From positions 1,427,501 through 1,491,500 of the forward strand of contig NZ_AP023367.1 in the NCBI RefSeq assembly GCF_014218335.1: 64,000 bases of DNA, read 5' to 3'. Position numbers and translations under genes: made by a program. Position 1 is the first letter of the stretch, and each line of letters opens with the position of its first letter. Source of the stretch: Anaerocolumna cellulosilytica (GTDB taxonomy: Bacteria > Bacillota > Clostridia > Lachnospirales > Lachnospiraceae). Shown here piece after piece: positions 53,780-63,055 of the stretch. The notes below the pieces were generated by a model that saw nothing but the letters and a program-made list of their open reading frames with translations, searched no databases and had not been told where the DNA came from.

Positions 53780-54130
53780 ATTTTTTACCCGAAGCATATT
53801 GCAGGTTGCTTGCAATGCTGCCACAATATAATGGGCTGTATTTTTACAACCGGTGAAAGAATATAATGCGGCGTCCTTTCCTAGTATTAGATTTAGATTT
53901 CTTTCACTTTATCTCACATATAAGTGTAAAAACAAAGCGGCAGTTGCTATTATAGCAATATAGTCTGAATAAAGCAAATATTTACGTGCACTTTACTTAA
54001 TAAAGGGTAAGATAATAGATTTTTTTCAGTAAAAAACTATATTGCTTTTTATCTTAAAGCAGTTCATAATATTATTTATATGTTTATTTTTAGACTATAA
54101 TATGGGCAGAGGTTAACCAAGGAGAAAAGT
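53780..54130. other. Divergent intergenic region
   Basis: About 350 bases. AGCAATATAGT (53954-53964) has its perfect complement at 54036-54046. No terminator or leader frame is seen ahead of the MATE gene, unlike the other MATE gene. Confidence 0.4.
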
Positions 54131-55462
54131 ATGTTCAACAATAAGCAGTTAAAGAAACTAATCATTCCATTGATTATCGAGCAACTATTGGCAGTAACTG
54201 TAGGTATGGCAGATATTATGATGGTTGCAAGGGCAGGAGAAACGGCGGTTTCTGGTGTATCCCTAGTGGATACGCTGAATGTCCTTTTAATAACATTATT
54301 TTCATCCTTAGCAACAGGTGGGGCAGTTGTAGCAGCTCAGTATTTGGGTCATAAAGAGACAAAGGAAGCCTGTAAGGCAGCGAATCAGTTGCTGTTGGCA
54401 GTGGGCTGTATATCGTTGCTCATCATGGGAATATCCTTGATAGGTAATCAGGCAATCCTGCGAACTATTTATGGAAGTAAAGTGGAAAAGGCAGTAATGG
54501 ACAATGCCGTTACTTATTTTTATATTACAGCACTCTCTTTTCCGTTTTTGGCTATATATAATTCCTGTGCAGCATTGTTTCGTACTATGGGTAACTCAAA
54601 GGTTTCCATGATGGTATCAATTATTATGAATATTATTAATGTGGGTGGTAATGCCATTTTGATACTTGGGTTTCGTATGGGAGTTGCTGGTGTTGCATAT
54701 CCTACACTGGTTTCAAGGGCAGTGGCTGCAGTAATCATGTTAGGGTTAATCCATAATGCAAAAAATCCTATTCATATTAGTAATATTTTTCATCAAAGAT
54801 TTGATTGGAAAATGATTCGTCGTATTCTAAATATTGGAGTACCAAATGGATTAGAAAACAGTGTATTTCAAATTGGTAAAGTTCTTGTTCAAGGCATCAC
54901 GGCAAGTTTCGGAACGGTTGCAATAACTGCCAATGCTGTAGGAAATACCATTGCAGGTCTTGAAGTTATTCCAGGATCGGCAATCGGTCTTGCTATGATT
55001 ACTGTGGTTGGACAGTGCGTAGGAGCAGGAGATTTAGAACAGGCAAAGAAATATGTGATTAAACTTATGAAGATAACTTACATAATAATAATCATATTAA
55101 ATATGGGAGTACTGCTTTTACGGGAACCTATTATTGGTCTGTATAATCTTTCAAGTGAAACAGAAGCTTTGGCTATGCAGCTTGTTATATATCATAGTAT
55201 ATGCTGCTGTATTATTTGGCCTATTTCTTTCTGCCTGCCGAATGCATTACGAGCTGCAAATGATGTAAAAAATACAATGTTAATTTCTATTATATCTATG
55301 TGGGTTTGGAGAATAGGTTTTAGTTTTATTCTCGCGTATAGCTTTAAATTGGGATTAATGGGTGTCTGGATAGCTATGACTATTGACTGGCTCTTCCGTG
55401 GTATTTGCTTTGTTACCAGATTCTTAAGCGGTAAATGGAAGCGACATGCGTATATCAGTTGA
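54131..55462 (+). CDS. MATE family efflux transporter
   Basis: 443 residues, 12 predicted spans. Start LKKLIIPLIIEQLLAVTVGMADIMMVARAGETAVSGVSL is typical; the second half repeats the pattern (GVPNGLENSVFQIGKVL). Na+ or H+ driven drug or metabolite export. AAGGAG precedes the ATG. Only distantly like the MATE protein at 7669, so not a recent duplicate. Confidence 0.92.
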   Translation: MFNNKQLKKLIIPLIIEQLLAVTVGMADIMMVARAGETAVSGVSLVDTLNVLLITLFSSLATGGAVVAAQYLGHKETKEACKAANQLLLAVGCISLLIMGISLIGNQAILRTIYGSKVEKAVMDNAVTYFYITALSFPFLAIYNSCAALFRTMGNSKVSMMVSIIMNIINVGGNAILILGFRMGVAGVAYPTLVSRAVAAVIMLGLIHNAKNPIHISNIFHQRFDWKMIRRILNIGVPNGLENSVFQIGKVLVQGITASFGTVAITANAVGNTIAGLEVIPGSAIGLAMITVVGQCVGAGDLEQAKKYVIKLMKITYIIIIILNMGVLLLREPIIGLYNLSSETEALAMQLVIYHSICCCIIWPISFCLPNALRAANDVKNTMLISIISMWVWRIGFSFILAYSFKLGLMGVWIAMTIDWLFRGICFVTRFLSGKWKRHAYIS

Positions 55463-55535
55463 TAATAATATTAGATTGGAAATGTAGCTATGAAGGATAA
55501 GTGTTGATAATCCTTTATAACAAAATAATTAAGAA

Positions 55536-55591
55536 AGAAGCTCCACGACTTTCCTGCCTTATATAATGCAGTTTAAAAGTCTGGAGCTTCT
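55536..55591. terminator. Bidirectional stem-loop
   Basis: AGAAGCTCCACGACTTT pairs with AAAAGTCTGGAGCTTCT (two mismatches), between the MATE gene and the minus-strand HIT gene. Confidence 0.75.
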
Positions 55592-55651
55592 CTTTATGCA
55601 GAAAACGTTGCAAGGTTTTCCTATTTTATTTCTTCTATGGAATATCTCAAT

Positions 55652-56074
55652 CTACAGGTGCTTTTGAATCTGATCAATGATATCCTTGTATTCTTCTTCT
55701 GATAAATATACTTTATCCGGATTCATTGCAAATACGCCACCCCATTCAAATTCTTCTTTATATTTAGGTACCAAATGAAAATGAAGGTGGTGTCCGGTAT
55801 CGCCATAAGCACCATAATTTACCTTATCGGGATTAAAAGCAGTCTGTAATGCTCCCGATACTTTAGCAATATCAGCGAAAAAAGCAGTTCTTTCTTCGTC
55901 TGTCAGTTGAGTCATATCTCCAACGTGATAATTGTGAGCAACGATAACTCTTCCCTTGTGGCTTTGTTCCTTAAAAAGATAGAGTTTTGAAGTAGTAAGG
56001 TCACAAATCTTAATACCGAATTTTGCTACTAATTCCCCTTCCATACAATAAGCGCAGTTTAAATCTTTTTCCAT
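55652..56074 (-). CDS. HIT family protein
   Basis: 140 residues. The histidine triad is GHHLHFHLVPK (HxHxH). An N-terminal CAYC pair suggests a zinc site. HIT proteins hydrolyse nucleotide phosphoramidates or adenylylated molecules. It is 35 bases downstream of the oligopeptidase gene and is likely cotranscribed. Confidence 0.9.
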   Translation of the reverse strand: MEKDLNCAYCMEGELVAKFGIKICDLTTSKLYLFKEQSHKGRVIVAHNYHVGDMTQLTDEERTAFFADIAKVSGALQTAFNPDKVNYGAYGDTGHHLHFHLVPKYKEEFEWGGVFAMNPDKVYLSEEEYKDIIDQIQKHL

Positions 56075-56108
56075 GAGGTCTTTTCCTTTTCTTATGAATA
56101 ATTTTGTA

Positions 56109-57866
56109 TTAGTTCTTAGTAATGTCTAAGAATAAATCAATGGATTCAGCTACCATGCTAAGGCTCTGTCTCCAAAAATCCGGTTTTGTAAGGTCAATCT
56201 CAGCCATTTTAGCTACATCTTCTACCGTATTAACAGTAGTGGCATTTAATAAAGTACGATATTTTGGAAGAAAGGCTTCTCCCTCTTCCTGATATTTTGC
56301 ATAAAGTCCTCTGGCAAATAATCCGCCGAAGGCATAAGGAAAGTTATAAAAGTCAAGAGAATCTCTGTAATAGTGTCCTTTGCACACCCACATAAAAGGA
56401 TGGCGTACTTCGGCGTCCAGGCCGTCTCCATATGCTTCCTTTTGGCAATCAAGCATGAGTTGTTCTAAGTCGGAGGAGAAGAGGAAGGCTTCCTTACGTC
56501 TTTCAAAGACAGCACTTTCAAATAAGAATCTGGAATAGATATCGATAATTATTTGAGTAACATCTTGTAATTGGCTTTCGATTAAAGTAAGCTTTTCTTC
56601 ACCCTGAGCCTCTGCAATGGCAGCATTCATAATAACGGTTTCGTTAAAGGTAGAGGCAGTTTCTGCTACCGGCATGGAATAATCTGTATTTAGAGGAAGA
56701 TGTTCCTGAATATTTAAACCATGATAAGCGTGGCCAAGTTCATGTGCAAGGGTAACTACGTCGCTTAAAGAGCCGTCAAAATTGGTTAAGATGCGGCTTT
56801 GTTTAATGTAGGGCAGATTATAGCAGAAGGCACCGCCTACTTTACCGGCATGGGGATAGAAATCAATCCATTCCTCGTCAAAGGCAGTTTCGATCATATC
56901 TGCAAGATCATCTGAAAAACTACGGAAATGTTTTACTAAATATTCTTTTGCCTCTTCTACGGAAAAGGTTCTCTGGGTGCTTCCAAGGGGAGCGAACAAG
57001 TCATACCAGGGCAGTCCGTTTTTATGTCCTAACAATTCCCCTTTACGCTTTAAGTAAGCTCTGAATTTTGGCAGATATTCACGAATAGCAGTAAACATAG
57101 CATCCAGTGTTTCCTGTGTCATCATGGCACGTTTTAAATTCATGGCAAGAGCAGAATCATGACCTCTTAAAGCGGATAGGGTATTTGCCTGGAATTTTAG
57201 ATGATTCAGAGAAAAAGCTACTGGGTCCTTAATTTTTTCATAAGAAGCGATTTCAGCCTCATAAGCCTCTTTACGAATTTTTGCATCTGAATTGTAGGCT
57301 AGGTTACGGATATCGGAAAGAGTCGTTTTTTCACCGTTATAATCCACTTCCAGCGTGGAGGTAAGATACTGCTGCATGGTTGACCAGGCAGAAGCCCCGG
57401 ATAAGTTCATCTTTGCAATCACTTCTTCCACTTCATCGTTTAACGTATATTTGGCATTTTCTTTTTGGTGATTCAAAAAGAAACGATAATTTTCTAAGTT
57501 AGGGGTGCCTGCAATGATTTCATCAAGGTTATCTAGTTTTGCAATATACTTTTTAAAAATGGCAAATTCTTTGGAAAGTTGACTGGTTTTATCCTGTAGT
57601 TTACCCATGATTGCAACTGTTTCGCTGTTGGTGGTATCCGTAGATTTTCTAAGAAATACATAAGCTGATAATTTGTTTATGAGTACGGAATATTCTTCTA
57701 TATAACCGATTAAAGCAGGAAGTGCTTCCGCAGGCTCAACAGTATCAAGCGTTTTAATGTACTCTTTAATCAGTGCTATTTGCACGTCTGACTTTTTTAA
57801 ATCTTTTATAAAGGCTTCATCTTGATAACCCTTATAAAGTGCATCTAATGACCATTCTGGTTTCAT
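56109..57866 (-). CDS. Oligoendopeptidase F family (M3) zinc peptidase
   Basis: 585 residues from the ATG at 57866 (an ATG two codons earlier overlaps the AGAGGA ribosome site). The M3 zinc motif HELGH is at about 375-379 in VVTLAHELGHAYHG, and the third ligand Glu lies in PVAETASTFNE. Cytoplasmic degradation of short peptides. N-terminal oligopeptidase domain about 110-190. Confidence 0.93.
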   Translation of the reverse strand: MKPEWSLDALYKGYQDEAFIKDLKKSDVQIALIKEYIKTLDTVEPAEALPALIGYIEEYSVLINKLSAYVFLRKSTDTTNSETVAIMGKLQDKTSQLSKEFAIFKKYIAKLDNLDEIIAGTPNLENYRFFLNHQKENAKYTLNDEVEEVIAKMNLSGASAWSTMQQYLTSTLEVDYNGEKTTLSDIRNLAYNSDAKIRKEAYEAEIASYEKIKDPVAFSLNHLKFQANTLSALRGHDSALAMNLKRAMMTQETLDAMFTAIREYLPKFRAYLKRKGELLGHKNGLPWYDLFAPLGSTQRTFSVEEAKEYLVKHFRSFSDDLADMIETAFDEEWIDFYPHAGKVGGAFCYNLPYIKQSRILTNFDGSLSDVVTLAHELGHAYHGLNIQEHLPLNTDYSMPVAETASTFNETVIMNAAIAEAQGEEKLTLIESQLQDVTQIIIDIYSRFLFESAVFERRKEAFLFSSDLEQLMLDCQKEAYGDGLDAEVRHPFMWVCKGHYYRDSLDFYNFPYAFGGLFARGLYAKYQEEGEAFLPKYRTLLNATTVNTVEDVAKMAEIDLTKPDFWRQSLSMVAESIDLFLDITKN

Positions 57867-58126
57867 AAGCATCCTCTTTTCCAGGGAAATATCTATATTT
57901 AGAGAGTTTTTCCCTTGTTAATGTCCTTTATTAATACAAAAGCTGTAATTCTAGCTTATATGCAGGGAATCTGCCTGATCTAAGAGCAGTATCAGACACC
58001 CTATTATGTACATAAATAATATTATAACACATTTTTATGATATGAACAGAATGTTTTTTGAGATTCAGTAATATGCAACCTGCAAAAAACATAATATTAT
58101 ACTACAGTTTGTATGCGAGGGTGCTC

Positions 58127-59245
58127 ATGATTAAAAGGGTAAAATTAAAACGGGGGATATTAATTGAGCTTCTCCTGCTGGCAGCATTATGTTCGTATCT
58201 CTTTTCCCAGAGATATCTAGAAGGTGCATTGGATGCTTTTTTTCCAAATTCAGAATCCAATTACATAAAATGGGTTGATTTTAATGTAAGTTCTTCTGCC
58301 ATGGGAAAGGCATATGAATATGATGTAGCCTCTCAGACAGAAGAGGTAAAATTAAACTGGATAGAGCTGTTGGCTTATTTAGGAACCAGATATGGCGGTG
58401 ATTTTTCAAAATATAAGGAAAAAGACTTAAATGACCTGGTAAATAAATTAAAAGACAAAGAAGAAACGATAGCCTCTCTGACGGAGGAGATGAAGTACTA
58501 TAATTACTATTACGAAGCTTACTCCGCAATCCTTAGTGGTTTAGTAGGAGAATATGAAATTCAGGTTGCAGATGAAGAAAAACCGGAGGAAAAGGTATGG
58601 GTCAAAAAGTATGGTTTAAAGGCTTACCTGCCTCTTGCCAAATTCTTCCCCTATAGTGATTACGATGATTTTGGAGTATCCAGAAGCTATGGCTATAAAA
58701 GGAGACACTTGGGACATGATATGATGGGACAGGTGGGAACCCCTGTTATTGCAGTGGAATCCGGTTTTGTGGAAGCACTAGGCTGGAATCAGTACGGCGG
58801 CTGGCGAATTGGTATACGCAGCTTTGACGGAAAACGCTATTATTATTATGCTCACTTACGTAAAAACTTTCCTTACAATAAAGCACTTGAAGTTGGCAGT
58901 GTTGTTCAGGCAGGGGATGTAATCGGATATCTTGGCAGAACCGGATACAGTGCTAATGAAAATGTCAATAATATAGACACTCCTCATCTGCATTTTGGTA
59001 TACAGCTAATATTTGATGAATCACAAAAAGAAGGTATGAATGAAATATGGATTGACTGTTATGACATTATAAAATTCTTATACAGAAACCGTTCCGAAAC
59101 GGTTAAAAATGAAGAAACCAAGGAATGGTATCGTGTATATGAAATGAAAGATCCGTTAGTGGATGAATACCTAAAAAATAAAGACAAAAATCCTATAAAA
59201 CCTCATAATATAGATGAAAATACAGGTGACGGGCAGGGACAATAA
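58127..59245 (+). CDS. M23 family peptidoglycan endopeptidase-like protein
   Basis: 372 residues from ATG 58127 with GAGGGTG ahead. One N-terminal span (about 10-27), an extracytoplasmic helical region, then an M23 domain: HLGHD (194-198), YAHL (243) and HLHFG (287-291) supply the zinc ligands. Membrane-anchored and outside the cell. Relatives act at the wall or during sporulation. It overlaps the reading frame of the next gene region and starts a four-gene wall operon. Confidence 0.88.
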   Translation: MIKRVKLKRGILIELLLLAALCSYLFSQRYLEGALDAFFPNSESNYIKWVDFNVSSSAMGKAYEYDVASQTEEVKLNWIELLAYLGTRYGGDFSKYKEKDLNDLVNKLKDKEETIASLTEEMKYYNYYYEAYSAILSGLVGEYEIQVADEEKPEEKVWVKKYGLKAYLPLAKFFPYSDYDDFGVSRSYGYKRRHLGHDMMGQVGTPVIAVESGFVEALGWNQYGGWRIGIRSFDGKRYYYYAHLRKNFPYNKALEVGSVVQAGDVIGYLGRTGYSANENVNNIDTPHLHFGIQLIFDESQKEGMNEIWIDCYDIIKFLYRNRSETVKNEETKEWYRVYEMKDPLVDEYLKNKDKNPIKPHNIDENTGDGQGQ

Positions 59246-59282
59246 TACAGAAAGCAGTGTAGGATTGAAGGGAGTTGAAGGC

Positions 59283-60761
59283 ATGCCATTACATGCTGCT
59301 TCTTTTTTGAGAAAATGTAACTTTATATATCCAAAGAAACAGAGATTTATTTTAAGCACAATCCTTTTAGGCGTATTTGCGATTCTTCTGGGTATGTTTA
59401 AGTTATCAGTCATGAAAAGTAATACAATCATATATGATATGGCAAAAGCATATGAAGGAGTAGCTGCCTATCATGGAATTCAGACGATTTACCGGGCAAA
59501 TGAAAAAGGTGAAAAGGCTATATTAGCAGTACGTGATATCTGGTCAGATAGAGAGGGAAGGTATTATATAAAGGAATTGGAGGGGGTAAACCAAGGAATA
59601 ACTACAATTAATAACGGGCAGCACAAGTGGCAGCTAAATCCAAGTTCTAAGACAGTACAGATGTTGCCCGTTCAGCCAAGTACTACGCAATTTATGTTTG
59701 AAATAGGTCATGAAATCACTTCTATGCAAGCAGTAAAAAGAATAAAAGAAGTAGATAAGGATATGGTAGCAGGCAGAGAAACAAGGCTGTATCAGGTAAT
59801 AACAAAAGACGGAGAAATTTATTGTCTGTGGCTTGATCAGGAGACTAAGCTTCCTATCAAGAAGCGGACGGCTCCAAGGGATAAGTCAGCGTATGAGATT
59901 ACTTATACCCAGATTGAATATGAGAAAAACATACCCTCTAAGCTTCTTGTTCTAGAACAGCCAGGTGGATACACAGTCAGAACCAATCAAACCGAGCAGA
60001 TTGTATCCTGTACAGAAGAAGCGTATGGACTTATTGGAGTTAATGCGAAGCTCCCCATAGAAATACCGGAGAATTATATGCTGTTTCAAACAGTGGCAGA
60101 AATTTCTGAAAGAGTTGTGAAGCTTTATTATGTGGGGCAGATTAATAAGAGAGTTGCTATCATTGATATTAAAAATGCATCAGAAGAGTTTAGACCCAGT
60201 CCTTTGGCTATTTTAGGTACAGTAAATCTCAATCAGGCAGAGATAATGGTACATAGGGGGAGAAGTCAGGCAATTCTTGGAAGTGCTCTTTTTGCCATGG
60301 AGGAGGTTAATTCCATACGCTGGCAGGAGGAAGGAAGGGAATACAGGGTATACGGTTCCATTGGTATTGATATTCTCGCTGAATTTGCTGAAGGTATCTC
60401 AGCGGGGGAAGTGGTATTTCCAGAAACAAGGCAGGATATCTTTAAGCCGGAGGTCGTGGTAGAATATGATAAAAAAGTAGAAGAAAATGAACAGAAAAAT
60501 GTGGATGCAGGACATTCGCCCTGGAAGTTAGACCCGGTCTTTGTAAGTCAGGTCTATGTCAGCACTATTATGAAGCCCGGTGGTATAATAGGGGATTATC
60601 CGATTGCTTATGAGGATATTACCATTACTATGAATACAGGAGATGCCGCCATTGCTAAAATTTATAATGAAATATCACCTATTAAGAATGTTTATTTAAG
60701 AAAACTTATACGGCAGGATGAAACGGGGATATGGACTGTGGTGGGTTATGATAAGAAATAA
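59283..60761 (+). CDS. LolA/RseB-like extracytoplasmic protein
   Basis: 492 residues from ATG 59283 (GGGAG at about 59270); an in-frame ATG at 59214 lies inside the M23 gene. One N-terminal span (about 21-38), then a domain with MAKAYEGVAAYHG, YYIKELEGVNQGITTINNGQHKWQLN and RETRLYQV...LWLDQETKLPIKK, the pattern of LolA/RseB-like sensor or carrier proteins in Gram-positives. C-terminal half not recognised. Probable wall or membrane stress role. Confidence 0.72.
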   Translation: MPLHAASFLRKCNFIYPKKQRFILSTILLGVFAILLGMFKLSVMKSNTIIYDMAKAYEGVAAYHGIQTIYRANEKGEKAILAVRDIWSDREGRYYIKELEGVNQGITTINNGQHKWQLNPSSKTVQMLPVQPSTTQFMFEIGHEITSMQAVKRIKEVDKDMVAGRETRLYQVITKDGEIYCLWLDQETKLPIKKRTAPRDKSAYEITYTQIEYEKNIPSKLLVLEQPGGYTVRTNQTEQIVSCTEEAYGLIGVNAKLPIEIPENYMLFQTVAEISERVVKLYYVGQINKRVAIIDIKNASEEFRPSPLAILGTVNLNQAEIMVHRGRSQAILGSALFAMEEVNSIRWQEEGREYRVYGSIGIDILAEFAEGISAGEVVFPETRQDIFKPEVVVEYDKKVEENEQKNVDAGHSPWKLDPVFVSQVYVSTIMKPGGIIGDYPIAYEDITITMNTGDAAIAKIYNEISPIKNVYLRKLIRQDETGIWTVVGYDKK

Positions 60762-60806
60762 ACCGGTAACACATAAGTATGTTCTGGAAGGAAAGGATTG
60801 AAAGCT

Positions 60807-61676
60807 ATGAAATACGCTTTGGTAAATGCAACGCTTGCTTCCTTAAGGAAGGAGCCGGACAGATATAGTGAATTAGTGGATGAGAATTTTTATGGACGAA
60901 AGGTTGAAATACTTAAGGATGACGCGCTTGAGTGGTTTTTTGTTAAGACAGAATACCGTTATACCGGGTATGTACATAAATCTCAGTTAATAATTGGAGA
61001 AAGATTGTTACAAATGTGGGATAAGTATGCTAAAATGATTGTAATACAAGCGTATGCAGATGTACTTGATCAGCCGAAAATACAAGGATTTCGAATAACC
61101 AGCCTTACCAGAGGGGCACTGGTTGCCGTACTGGATTATGATGAGGAGAATGGTTGGGTCAAGATTGCTCTGTGTGATGGCAGGAATGGTTATATCAAAA
61201 GAGGATTTCTTGCAGATTATATAACAGACGCTTTTTTCATTGATAATTACTATAACCGGGGTACGAAAGAAACGGAAGACGCATTACGAAAGAGCGTTGT
61301 GGAAGCTGCCCTTTCCTACCTTGGCACCCAGTACCGGTGGGGCGGAAAAAGTCCGCTTGGTATCGATTGTTCGGGTTTATGTTCTGTGGCATATTTATTA
61401 AACGGTGTAATTATATACAGGGATTCAGCGATTATGCCGGGATTTCCTATTCATGAGGTGCCTTATGAGGCTATGAAGACAGCAGATTTACTGTATTTTC
61501 CCGGGCACATAGCTATGTATATAGGAGAAGATAGATATGTTCATGCTACTGCAAAAAGTGGTAGTGACGGAGTGGTAATTAATAGTTTAAATCCTTGTGA
61601 CCCGGATTATAGGGAAGATCTCCCTGAAAAAATAACAGCTGTGGGGAGTTTATTCTATTCAGACGGCTGTGAGTAA
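60807..61676 (+). CDS. NlpC/P60 cysteine peptidase with SH3 domains (YkfC-like)
   Basis: 289 residues from ATG 60807; GGAAGGAAAGG is 10 bases away and the TTG at 60798 is too close. Two bacterial SH3-like domains fill 1-140. The NlpC/P60 domain has DCSGL with Cys188, GHIAMY with His234 and a third polar residue at His246. No signal peptide is present, so it is probably cytoplasmic, like YkfC, which cleaves gamma-D-Glu-mDAP bonds in wall peptides. The M19 dipeptidase gene is next. Confidence 0.9.
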   Translation: MKYALVNATLASLRKEPDRYSELVDENFYGRKVEILKDDALEWFFVKTEYRYTGYVHKSQLIIGERLLQMWDKYAKMIVIQAYADVLDQPKIQGFRITSLTRGALVAVLDYDEENGWVKIALCDGRNGYIKRGFLADYITDAFFIDNYYNRGTKETEDALRKSVVEAALSYLGTQYRWGGKSPLGIDCSGLCSVAYLLNGVIIYRDSAIMPGFPIHEVPYEAMKTADLLYFPGHIAMYIGEDRYVHATAKSGSDGVVINSLNPCDPDYREDLPEKITAVGSLFYSDGCE

Positions 61677-61715
61677 TTAAGGCGATAAAGTTTACAGAAT
61701 AAAGGAGGAAAAAAG

Positions 61716-62714
61716 TTGAAAGTAGCAGACATGCATTGTGATACAATTACCGCACTATATAATACGGTAGTAAAAGGAGAGATTAGTAACCTTAATAGGA
61801 ATACCTATCATATTGATATTGAAAAAATGCAAAAGGGAGATTACCTGTTGCAGAACTTTGCCATATTTGTGGACTTAAAAGGTCAGGAGCATCCACTGGA
61901 ATATTGCTTAAAGGCTATTGATTTTTATTATGGGCAATTAGAATTATATAAGGATACGCTTGCACCAGTTTTTACATATGAAGATATACGCCGTAACAAG
62001 GAGGCGGGAAAGATATCCACCTTACTTACGATTGAAGAGGGTGGGGTTACAAAGAGCAGCCTTGAACATCTGCGGAATTTTTATCGTCTTGGTGTAAGGA
62101 TGCTGACACTTACCTGGAATTATGAAAATGGTATTGGACATCCTAACTTTACTCGGACAGAAGATCAAAAACCGGATTTTTACACCTCCCAGACGGAAAA
62201 AGGATTAACAGATTTCGGACTTAAGATGATATGGGAAATGGAACAGCTGGGGATGATTATAGATGTGTCCCATCTATCAGATGCAGGCTTTTATCAAGTT
62301 CTTGAAAATACTACAAAACCTTTTGTAGCAAGTCATTCCAATGCCAGAAACGTCTGCCGCCATGTAAGAAATCTAACGGATGATATGATAGTAAAACTGG
62401 CAGAAAGAGGAGGCATAACAGGGATGAATTTCTGTCCTTCCTTTTTACAAGAGGTAAAGCAGGAGGAAGAAGCTGTGGGAACGATAGCATCTTTGGTGGA
62501 AAATATTAAGCATATAGCCAATGTAGGCGGATATGAATGTATTGGACTAGGTTCTGATTTTGATGGAATACCGTCTCATAAGGAACTGCCTGATGCATCG
62601 TATCTTCCGTTATTAGAAGAAGCTTTAAAAAGAGAAGGTTTTCAGAATCATGAGATTGAGGCAATCTTTTATAAAAATGTACTTCGTGTATATAAAGAAA
62701 TATTAAGCCGCTAA
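61716..62714 (+). CDS. M19 family membrane dipeptidase-like
   Basis: 332 residues starting at TTG 61716 with AAGGAGG. Metal motif DMHCDT (H7, D9), the later bridging Glu in TIEEGG, VDVSH-type SH motif in IIDVSHLSDAGF and HSNAR, and GLGSDFDGI. The family hydrolyses dipeptides, often with D-residues. With the NlpC/P60 enzyme it would complete breakdown of muropeptides to free amino acids (inference). Confidence 0.93.
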   Translation: MKVADMHCDTITALYNTVVKGEISNLNRNTYHIDIEKMQKGDYLLQNFAIFVDLKGQEHPLEYCLKAIDFYYGQLELYKDTLAPVFTYEDIRRNKEAGKISTLLTIEEGGVTKSSLEHLRNFYRLGVRMLTLTWNYENGIGHPNFTRTEDQKPDFYTSQTEKGLTDFGLKMIWEMEQLGMIIDVSHLSDAGFYQVLENTTKPFVASHSNARNVCRHVRNLTDDMIVKLAERGGITGMNFCPSFLQEVKQEEEAVGTIASLVENIKHIANVGGYECIGLGSDFDGIPSHKELPDASYLPLLEEALKREGFQNHEIEAIFYKNVLRVYKEILSR

Positions 62715-62755
62715 ATATCAAAAAGTTTCATCCGTTTTTTATACAAAAATAAGAT

Positions 62756-62804
62756 AGGCAGTTACCAAATCATCTTAGTTTGGATGGTTCTGGTAACTGT
62801 CTTT
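62756..62804 (+). terminator. Intrinsic terminator of the wall operon
   Basis: AGGCAGTTACCA (62756-62767) pairs with TGGTAACTGTCT (62790-62801), followed by TTTAAAT. Confidence 0.82.
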
Positions 62805-63055
62805 TAAATATATCCGTTCCATCAATGCCCCAGCTGCTTAAAAGAACTTGATATATAGTGTTATAAAGGATTGACATTATACGTCTATGGATTTATTCGG
62901 ATTTATTATTGAAAAAAATGTAAAATATATCTTGAAATTTCCAATAATTTGTAATAAAATGATGAATAATAATTGTGGGCAGTATAAGTGGGAAAGAAAA
63001 GCACTTTCAACGATTGATTTAAGTGCGTGCCAAGGCACGTAGATAGGGTATAAAA
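62805..63055 (+). other. Leader region of the last ABC gene
   Basis: AT-rich, no supported gene. GTGC-CAAG-GCAC (63027-63038) forms a hairpin ending in GTAGATAGGGT, the ribosome site of the next gene, and resembles the leader seen at 12651 and 37615. Confidence 0.4.
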
